Positions 1-5,242 of a stretch of DNA of 8,127 bases are shown here, one piece after another; the first letter of the stretch is position 1; each line of letters begins with the position of its first letter. Where the stretch lies: NCBI GenBank assembly GCA_002450035.1, contig DJYF01000041.1, positions 1 to 8,127 of the forward strand, given 5' to 3'. This DNA is from Caryophanales bacterium UBA6985 (GTDB taxonomy: Bacteria > Bacillota_I > Bacilli_A > RF39 > UBA660). The position numbers and the translations under genes are program-made. The notes beneath the pieces were generated by a model that saw only the letters and a program-made list of their open reading frames with translations, searched no databases and had not been told where the DNA came from.

Positions 1-177
1 TATTCATCAGTAAAGTATGATGATAAAGGTAATGCTTCTTATGGTTTCTATACTCACAGAACTAAAGAAGGTAATGTAGAAATTCCAGCTAAAACTCCAG
101 CAGAGATGTTTGAGGAAGATTTTATTCCTAATGATTTAGGATTAGTAGTAAAGAAAATGGCAGAATATTATGCCTAA
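1..177 (+). CDS. C-terminal end of an unrecognised protein (partial)
   Basis: An open frame runs from the first base of the window to a TAA stop at 175-177, giving the last 58 residues of a protein whose start lies outside. The piece is mixed and charged. It contains the stretch IPAKTPAEMFEEDF near its middle and ends KKMAEYYA. It has no membrane segment, signal or catalytic motif that I recognise. Codon use (AAA/GAA/GAT, A/T third positions) and strand match the genes that follow, so it probably belongs to the same phage module. The 45-base gap after it is the first sizeable gap in the window, so it may be the last gene of the preceding transcription unit. I cannot assign a function. Confidence 0.75.
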   Translation, partial: YSSVKYDDKGNASYGFYTHRTKEGNVEIPAKTPAEMFEEDFIPNDLGLVVKKMAEYYA

Positions 178-188
178 TTATATGCTAA

Positions 189-198
189 TAAACGTTTA
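189..198. repeat. 10-base perfect palindrome in the gap before the coiled-coil gene
   Basis: TAAACGTTTA reads the same on both strands. It lies in the only gap in the left half of the window, 24 bases before the next start codon and three bases before a second, longer palindrome. The pair could be an operator or part of a phage promoter. An AT-rich gap can also contain such short palindromes by chance. Confidence 0.3.
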
Positions 199-200
199 AC

Positions 201-220
201 TTTTAATTAATTAATTAAAA
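201..220. promoter_or_regulatory. 20-base perfect A/T palindrome directly before a start codon
   Basis: Bases 201-220 are an uninterrupted palindrome: TTTT, then repeated AATT units, then AAAA. It ends two bases before the ATG at 223. In DNA it could be a binding site for a dimeric regulator or an easily melted promoter element. In RNA it would form only a weak all-A/U hairpin over the start. The A-rich right half (TTAAAAAC) also fits the A-rich leaders that Bacteroidota ribosomes use instead of a Shine-Dalgarno. The palindrome is plain in the sequence; a regulatory role is inference from its position in front of a tightly packed gene run. Confidence 0.4.
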
Positions 221-222
221 AC

Positions 223-624
223 ATGGAACAAAAAGAATTTTCAAAGTTTCAAATTGCTCAGTTAAAAAGAACTGCTCAGAATGTTGAGCAAAGTGTAAAA
301 CGTAAGAACAAGCTTGAAAAGCAGATTATTGAACTTAGCCAAGAATATAAGCAGGCTAAAGAAGAAATTGATGCTTGGCAAGCACCTATTAAGGCTGTGT
401 TTCATGGTCACACTACTGAAGAATTAGTAGAAAGTGTAACCACAGATACTGGCAAAGTTGATAAGAATGGTAAGCCTATCAAGGTAACCAAGTTTGTTCT
501 TAAATATCCAGATACTATTATTCCTCCTGTTGTAGAGAATGAAGAAACTGACAATACAGAAGAAACTGACAATACTGTAGAAGAGAATACTAACGAAAAT
601 ATTAATAACCCATTTGAAGATTAA
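223..624 (+). CDS. Small coiled-coil protein with acidic C-terminal tail
   Basis: This 133-residue protein has no family I recognise. Residues 5-55 are rich in K, E, Q and regularly spaced I/L (for example RKNKLEKQIIELSQ) and should form a long helix or coiled coil. Residues 56-102 look like a small beta-rich region. Residues 104-133 are a disordered acidic tail made of repeated EETDNT units, ending NNPFED. The final acidic/aromatic residues resemble the protein-interaction tips of single-stranded-DNA-binding proteins, and the next gene, five bases downstream, ends in a similar way. Position just before the SSB candidate and primase suggests a replication accessory role, but this is inference from context. 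The start is the first ATG after the A-rich leader at 217-222; no Shine-Dalgarno is visible. Confidence 0.8.
   Translation: MEQKEFSKFQIAQLKRTAQNVEQSVKRKNKLEKQIIELSQEYKQAKEEIDAWQAPIKAVFHGHTTEELVESVTTDTGKVDKNGKPIKVTKFVLKYPDTIIPPVVENEETDNTEETDNTVEENTNENINNPFED
541..576 (+). repeat. Two tandem 18-base direct repeats coding EETDNT
   Basis: Bases 541-558 and 559-576 differ only at the last position (GAAGAAACTGACAATACA versus ...ACT). A third, decayed unit follows (GTAGAAGAGAATACT). The period is a multiple of three, so it simply duplicates six residues in the acidic tail of the gene at 223-624. It probably arose by replication slippage and could vary in copy number between related phages. Confidence 0.85.
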
Positions 625-629
625 ACATT

Positions 630-1493
630 ATGGCATTTGGTAAAGTAGCACAGTCCACAGAGGCTGTTGAAATTAAGAGATATGTTGGTGTAGCACCTGT
701 TAAAGTACTTGCAGTAAATCCTGATAAGGCAACATTGGAGAAGTATTTCAATACTACTCTTGAGAATGAGCCAACATATACTGGTGACAATGATGGTATC
801 AAGTATGCAAGAGTTGATTTTCTTGTACAAACTGATGCTGAGAAGTGTGGTGTAGATATGATTACACGCTTGTCATTCTATATTAGGGATGAGAAGCGTT
901 ATAATCGTGATAAAACTAAAATCCAAGTAATTGATGAATATGGTAGAACTGCTTGGGTAACTGCTGATGAGTTTAAGGAGAAGCGTATTCCTATTTATTC
1001 TAATGGCAGTGCTGCAAATATCAGCAATAACTATCGTGCTTGCCTTAATGGTGAGGAATATCTTACCAACTTTATAAGAACTTATCTCAATATTCCAAAT
1101 GTAATGCGTTATGTAAATAACACTTGGATTATGATTGAGAACCCTTCTGATGCAGAGTGTAGGTTTGATAACATCAAAGATTGGTTTGATGGTAAGTTTA
1201 CTGATATTAAAGACATCAACACTCTTATGCCAGAGAATAAAGTTAAAGTTCTCTTTGGTGTAAAGAATGCTGAGAATGGTAACCAATATCAGGATTTCTA
1301 TAACAGAATGTTCCTTTCTAATGGAACTTCTCGTTATGAGAGGTTGCAGAAAGAAGTTACAACATCACTTCAAAATGGTTCATATCCCAATACTGAATTT
1401 GAAGTATGTGCTATTAAGGAATATGTTGTAAATGCTACACCTATTGCAGATAATAATAATGCAGCACCAGAAGTAGAATCGTTTTTTGATTAA
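630..1493 (+). CDS. Probable phage single-stranded-DNA-binding protein
   Basis: This 287-residue soluble protein has no signal or membrane segment. Residues 15-110 alternate short hydrophobic strands with charged turns (VAPVKVLAV, RVDFLVQTD, RLSFYIRD), as expected for an OB-like beta fold. Residues 135-165 contain YRACLNGEEYLTNFIRTYLN, a conserved-looking helical block. The end (about 273-287) is a disordered, Asn/Ala-rich linker closing with EVESFFD, an acidic/aromatic tip like that of bacterial SSB or T7 gp2.5, used to recruit replication partners. It lies directly upstream of the primase. Its arginine codons are 7 CGN of 15, whereas the primase uses none of 14, suggesting high expression, which suits a DNA-coating protein. 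I recall similar proteins in Bacteroidota phages being called SSB, but this is memory, not a search. It could instead be another abundant DNA-binding protein. Confidence 0.55.
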   Translation: MAFGKVAQSTEAVEIKRYVGVAPVKVLAVNPDKATLEKYFNTTLENEPTYTGDNDGIKYARVDFLVQTDAEKCGVDMITRLSFYIRDEKRYNRDKTKIQVIDEYGRTAWVTADEFKEKRIPIYSNGSAANISNNYRACLNGEEYLTNFIRTYLNIPNVMRYVNNTWIMIENPSDAECRFDNIKDWFDGKFTDIKDINTLMPENKVKVLFGVKNAENGNQYQDFYNRMFLSNGTSRYERLQKEVTTSLQNGSYPNTEFEVCAIKEYVVNATPIADNNNAAPEVESFFD

Positions 1494-1499
1494 GGGATT

Positions 1500-2492
1500 A
1501 TGATAAGCAGAGGTAGAGAAACTATAACTAAAGAAGAAGTTTTAGAATGTATATCAGAGGCAGATATACTATATACCTACCTCGGCGTTAATAAAATTCC
1601 TTGCAGAATTAAGTCACCATTAAGGAGAGATAGAAAACCATCTATGGGTTTATTCTCTCCTGATGGTGTTACTATAAGATATGTTGATTTTGCTACGGGT
1701 GATAGAGGTACACTATTTGCTTTATTAAGTAAAATGTGGAATATGAGTTATATAGACACATTATATAAAATAAAGCAAGAAGTAATACAAAATGATAGAA
1801 CTTTGTTAATTACTAAGCAATCTATACACAATAACTTTTGCTCTATTAATAAATTAAGTCAATCTAAACTAAGCATTCAAGTAAGGGTAAGAGAATGGAA
1901 AGACTACGATATACAATATTGGAAGTCTTATGGAGTAAATTTGAAATGGCTGAAATATGCCAATGTGTATCCTATCACCCACAAAATCATACATAAAGAT
2001 GGTAAAACATATACTTTTGCAGCAAACAAATACGCATATGCTTTTGCTGAGTTCAAAGAGGGTAACAAAACTTTCAAGATATATCAACCATTCAGTAAAG
2101 ATTACAAATGGATGAATAATCATGATAGTTCTGTTATCTCTCTTTGGACAAAAGTTCCTGAAAAAGGAGAAAGAATATGTATATGTTCTTCATTGAAAGA
2201 TGCTCTATGCCTGTGGTCAAATACAGGTATACCTTGTATTGCTGTACAAGGTGAAGGATATATGCTTTCACAAACAGCAATAAGGGAATTGAAAAAAAGA
2301 TTTAAAAACATTTACATTTTATTTGATAATGATGAACCTGGATTGAAAGATGGTAAATCATTAGCAAAAGCAACAGGATTTCAGAATATAATATTACCAC
2401 AATTTGAAGGTGGTAAAGATGTATCTGATTTCTATAAATGTTGTAGTGATAAAAAACAGTTTATAAACTCAATAATAACTTTATTCAAATGA
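1500..2492 (+). CDS. DnaG/Toprim-family phage primase, degenerate zinc region
   Basis: This 330-residue protein probably makes RNA primers for phage replication. The N-terminal part (about 36-80) follows the order of a DnaG zinc-ribbon domain (SPLRRDRKPSMGLF, then RYVDFATGDRGTLFALLSK), but the metal-binding Cys/His are absent. Residues 224-312 form a Toprim domain. Its strand and helix ICSSLKDALCLWSNTGIP matches motif I, with Ser230 where the usual Glu would be. IYILFDNDEPG supplies the Asp276-x-Asp278 metal site, and GGKDVSDFY closes the domain. The middle (about 130-220) would be the remaining catalytic core. No helicase domain is attached. It starts six bases after the SSB candidate; AAGGG before the ATG is a weak possible ribosome site. 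Its stop overlaps the next start as ATGA. Toprim assignment is firm; primase rather than another Toprim enzyme rests on the N-terminal region and neighbours. Confidence 0.8.
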   Translation: MISRGRETITKEEVLECISEADILYTYLGVNKIPCRIKSPLRRDRKPSMGLFSPDGVTIRYVDFATGDRGTLFALLSKMWNMSYIDTLYKIKQEVIQNDRTLLITKQSIHNNFCSINKLSQSKLSIQVRVREWKDYDIQYWKSYGVNLKWLKYANVYPITHKIIHKDGKTYTFAANKYAYAFAEFKEGNKTFKIYQPFSKDYKWMNNHDSSVISLWTKVPEKGERICICSSLKDALCLWSNTGIPCIAVQGEGYMLSQTAIRELKKRFKNIYILFDNDEPGLKDGKSLAKATGFQNIILPQFEGGKDVSDFYKCCSDKKQFINSIITLFK

Positions 2493-3112
2493 AAACGATT
2501 GCAATCTCGAACACCATCAATGGTGTAAAAACAGTTGTAGACACTGAAGCAACAACTCTTGGTGAACTTAAACAGTTCATGGTAGACCACAACATCACTT
2601 ATCCAGAAGATGCTCTCTGGTATTCTGGATTAACCAAATCTCGTTTAGAGTTTGACAGCTCTGAATTTATCAGTGATAATCCAAGAACTTGTAACATCAA
2701 TGGAACAGAGAAACAAGTCTATGGTGTAGTTCTTATTGTACCATCAAAGAATAAGATTGAGAGTGGTGCAATGACTAGAAGTGAACTCTATATGTATATT
2801 CATGAGAATAATCTCAAAGATGAGATTAAAGAGGCTTTTGGTAAACCATATACAAATATTCCTACTGAAGATTTGTGTGAGTTTATTAATCACTATGATG
2901 ATGAACCTGCAAATGATGATTTTGAAGATGAGGACTGTGATTGTGACTCTATTGCAGAAGATGGACCTCACTTTGAAACTCCTCTTGACTTGCTTAAGTT
3001 TGCAAGCCATCTGTTAAATCGTGCAATTGAAATTGTAGAAAGTTGTGATGGCAATTGCAATGAAGAAGTTGAAGATGACCTCGATAAGATGGTTAAAGAT
3101 ATAATGCGGTAA
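2489..3112 (+). CDS. Ubiquitin-like (beta-grasp) protein fused to HeH/SAP-like and acidic regions
   Basis: This 207-residue protein overlaps the primase gene by four bases (ATGA). Residues 1-88 have a beta-grasp pattern: a hairpin (KTIAISNTINGVKTVVDTEA), a helix (TLGELKQFMVDH), short strands, and a final strand VYGVVLIVPSKNK. This resembles PRTRC protein C and other prokaryotic ubiquitin-like proteins. After a short link (KIESGA, Gly93) comes a helix-loop-helix block, about 96-134 (MTRSELYMYIHENNL, then FGKPYTNIPTEDLCEFI), like HeH/SAP nucleic-acid-binding modules. Residues 137-160 are very acidic and Cys-containing (DEDCDCD). A helical tail ends KDIMR, not Gly-Gly. The call rests heavily on context: the next three genes are E2-, JAB- and E1-like, and this is the only candidate for their Ubl. 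If it is conjugated, processing near Gly93 or a non-canonical C-terminus would be needed. Confidence 0.6.
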   Translation: MKTIAISNTINGVKTVVDTEATTLGELKQFMVDHNITYPEDALWYSGLTKSRLEFDSSEFISDNPRTCNINGTEKQVYGVVLIVPSKNKIESGAMTRSELYMYIHENNLKDEIKEAFGKPYTNIPTEDLCEFINHYDDEPANDDFEDEDCDCDSIAEDGPHFETPLDLLKFASHLLNRAIEIVESCDGNCNEEVEDDLDKMVKDIMR

Positions 3113-3139
3113 GTAATAGTTTCTTCTTGATTTAACATT

Positions 3140-3190
3140 GGGGTAGATTGTTTGGTTCTCAAACTTTCTACCCCTTATTTTTTTATATTT
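3140..3190 (+). terminator. Intrinsic (rho-independent) terminator after the Ubl gene
   Basis: GGGGTAGA (3140-3147) pairs perfectly with TCTACCCC (3167-3174). Inside it, after a two-by-two mismatch, GTTTG (3150-3154) pairs with CAAAC (3160-3164) around a five-base loop. The stem is followed at once by a T-rich tract, TTATTTTTTTATATTTTT (3175-3192). The GC-rich base stands out in this AT-rich DNA. It lies 28 bases after the Ubl stop and 22 before the E2 start, so it separates these two genes transcriptionally or attenuates read-through. Confidence 0.85.
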
Positions 3191-3195
3191 TTGCT

Positions 3196-4266
3196 ATGAC
3201 AACTGAAGAACTAACAAAAGCAGTTATTGAAAATAAATATAAAACTGCTAAACAAATAGCAGAAGAAAAGTTTGGAGAAGAGAATGTTGAATTCAAAATA
3301 AGAGAAGAACTATATGTACACTCTTTATTTCAGTATTATACTGAAGTAGATCGGTCTTATAATAAAACAGTAATTTATATAATTATACATTTTCCACAAA
3401 AAACTGTAGTATCTAATGAAACTAGACAATCGCATGTTATCAAAGATGTATATTGTAAAGTATGTATGAAACGTGATAATACGTTTTGTTTAAAGACAGC
3501 AAGGTCTACATACACTATGTCAGAAATTATATCTGGTTATACACACAGTCATGTTAGTGGAATATCTATGAGTAGAGACCCATGGCGTAATACTTGTTTA
3601 GGTTCACATTCTCCACTGAAAACAATGTCTGAAAATGGTATTAATGATGATTTGGATTGGATAAATCTATTCAATGAGATAGATAGATTTTATGAAGTTG
3701 AATCAATCATTGGAGTACCATATATAAGAATAGAAAAAATATCTGAATATGTTGCTACTTCAGAGAACAGATATTCTTCTATTTCTTATTACCAAGATAT
3801 AATATCTGAATTAGATTTTAGTTTTAACGATTTTGCACATTATATGGCAAAAGACATTCTTAAAACTCCAAATGCAATATCTGTATCCAATGGTGTTATA
3901 ACTCTTAATGAGACTCCTTATAATTTCAAAGTAAGAGTTAACAATGCACTGGTAAAATATATAAATGCATCGGATTCACCAGAAGATAGATATAAAATCT
4001 TTGAGCCTTTTCTTGAAAAAAACATTAAAGATAGAAATGGTAGATATATATCAATTGCTAATAAATCACATATTGATATAACACCACAATGTCTATTTAC
4101 ATTTAAAGGCAATCTTATAAACAGAATTGTTATTCCAGATACTAGAGTGAATATGACATTAATGCCAAATCGTGAATTTGTAGTATATATTTATATGAAA
4201 CTTTTAATAATGTTCAATTATGAAAGATACAGAAATCCAAATGAAACAATCAAAGTTATCCTTTAA
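3196..4266 (+). CDS. E2-like (UBC/RWD-fold) ubiquitin-conjugating-enzyme homologue
   Basis: I start this 356-residue protein at 3196. The in-frame ATG at 3148 lies inside the terminator hairpin and would add 16 hydrophobic residues not expected for the fold. After an N-terminal helix (about 1-32), strands such as KTVIYIIIHFPQKTVV and VYCKVCM lead to MSEIISGYTHSHV (His117 and His119), a short loop, then NTCLGSHSPL with Cys134. The HxH...CLG arrangement parallels the HPN...C-L active site of E2 enzymes, making Cys134 the proposed thioester cysteine carrying the Ubl. Residues 145-356 are a helical and beta C-terminal region that I do not recognise, making this much longer than a minimal E2 (about 150). 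Its 3' end overlaps the JAB gene by 47 bases. A JAB and an E1 gene follow directly, which supports the call. Overall similarity to classical E2s is weak, so a structure prediction is needed. Confidence 0.6.
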   Translation: MTTEELTKAVIENKYKTAKQIAEEKFGEENVEFKIREELYVHSLFQYYTEVDRSYNKTVIYIIIHFPQKTVVSNETRQSHVIKDVYCKVCMKRDNTFCLKTARSTYTMSEIISGYTHSHVSGISMSRDPWRNTCLGSHSPLKTMSENGINDDLDWINLFNEIDRFYEVESIIGVPYIRIEKISEYVATSENRYSSISYYQDIISELDFSFNDFAHYMAKDILKTPNAISVSNGVITLNETPYNFKVRVNNALVKYINASDSPEDRYKIFEPFLEKNIKDRNGRYISIANKSHIDITPQCLFTFKGNLINRIVIPDTRVNMTLMPNREFVVYIYMKLLIMFNYERYRNPNETIKVIL

Positions 4267-5242
4267 GTTAAATGTAACAAAACCATTAGAGGATAAAATC
4301 AGAATACTCTGTAGTAATATACCTACTGTAGAATGGTCAGGTATATTGTTTTACAGACCTAAAGGTGATTTGGATGAAGGAACATTTGAAGCAGATTGCG
4401 TTGATTTATTATTAATGGACATAGGTTCATCAACATATACTGAATTTGAAACTTCTCCAGATTTAGCGGAATATGTTGCTAATAATCTTGATTTGTTTGA
4501 TTGTCAGATAGGATTAATTCATTCGCATAATACAATGGCTACATTTTTTAGCGGTACTGATAATAACACCCTATTATCTCAAGGACAAGAGAATAATCAC
4601 TTCTTAAGTCTTATTGTCAATAATGCTGGAGAATACACAGCAGCAATAACAAGACAAGTTTCTTCTGACTATACTATTAACGAAGTAAAGCAATATAAAT
4701 CCTTTGGTGATAAAGTAATAAAGAAGAAAAGTAAGGCTAAAGGAACAAAATTGTTTATTGAGAAAATCAATGCAGAAATTACTGTTGATAGAGGTTATGA
4801 CTTTACTGATAGAATTGCAGAAATCAAGAAATCTAAAGTAAAGGTTGTACCTCAACAAGGTAGTTTGTTTGATTTGAATGAAGCATTCACACAGAAACCA
4901 GCTAAACCTCAAGGTTGGGCAAATAATTACTATCAAAATTATAGTAAAAATTTGCAAAAGACTAAAGAAGCTGACCCATTAAAGAAATATGAAGACTTAT
5001 TAGAATATGACGTTTTGTGCGAAATCTTCGATTTAGAAAATTTACGTGAAATGGATTCTAAATTTGAGGCAATATGGGATGAAGCTGGTATCTCTAATCA
5101 AGAATTTAAAGCAACAGCATCAGAAGTATTAAACTTCTATAGTGCTAATTATCAACTTGACTATCAGAAAATGTTAGATATGGTTGAATTACTACCCGAA
5201 AATAGAATTACATCAACACTTAAAAGTATTTTATTATTCTAA
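4220..5242 (+). CDS. JAB/JAMM-family metallo-isopeptidase (deubiquitinase-like)
   Basis: This 340-residue protein has an N-terminal MPN/JAB domain (about 20-150). All catalytic elements are visible: Glu38 (VEWSGILFY) and HSH at 101-103, followed by seven residues, Ser111, two residues and Asp114. This is the exact H-x-H-x7-S-x2-D zinc-binding JAMM pattern. Such enzymes cut peptide or isopeptide bonds after ubiquitin-like proteins, so it could mature the Ubl encoded upstream or remove it from targets. Residues about 155-250 are basic and probably flexible. Residues 252-340 are helical, begin DPLKKYEDLLEYDVL and are unrecognised; they may bind substrate or E1. The gene begins inside the E2 gene (47-base overlap); a second in-frame ATG at 4241 would shorten the protein by seven residues. 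Its stop shares one base with the E1 start (TAATG), implying coupled translation. It has no signal peptide, so it is cytoplasmic. Confidence 0.88.
   Translation: MKDTEIQMKQSKLSFKLNVTKPLEDKIRILCSNIPTVEWSGILFYRPKGDLDEGTFEADCVDLLLMDIGSSTYTEFETSPDLAEYVANNLDLFDCQIGLIHSHNTMATFFSGTDNNTLLSQGQENNHFLSLIVNNAGEYTAAITRQVSSDYTINEVKQYKSFGDKVIKKKSKAKGTKLFIEKINAEITVDRGYDFTDRIAEIKKSKVKVVPQQGSLFDLNEAFTQKPAKPQGWANNYYQNYSKNLQKTKEADPLKKYEDLLEYDVLCEIFDLENLREMDSKFEAIWDEAGISNQEFKATASEVLNFYSANYQLDYQKMLDMVELLPENRITSTLKSILLF

Noticed and set aside
873..1286. Long minus-strand open frames opposite the SSB, primase, JAB and other genes
   Set aside because: They are shadows of strongly coding + strand genes, lack recognisable domains and have no leader or spacing consistent with expression.
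3186..3193. TATTTTTG matches the Bacteroides -7 promoter consensus TAnnTTTG just before the E2-like gene
   Set aside because: It lies inside the terminator T tract, only two bases from the ATG, and has no TTG at the expected -33 distance; probably chance in T-rich DNA.
3148..3195. Upstream in-frame ATG giving a 16-residue hydrophobic leader on the E2-like protein
   Set aside because: The codons fall within the terminator hairpin and T tract, so the apparent FYPLFFYIF leader is most simply an artefact of T-rich DNA, not a signal peptide.
4220..4266. Possible frameshift joining the E2-like and JAB genes, given the 47-base overlap
   Set aside because: Both frames have plausible ends and starts, the JAB domain is complete without the upstream frame, and overlaps of 14-32 bases occur elsewhere here.
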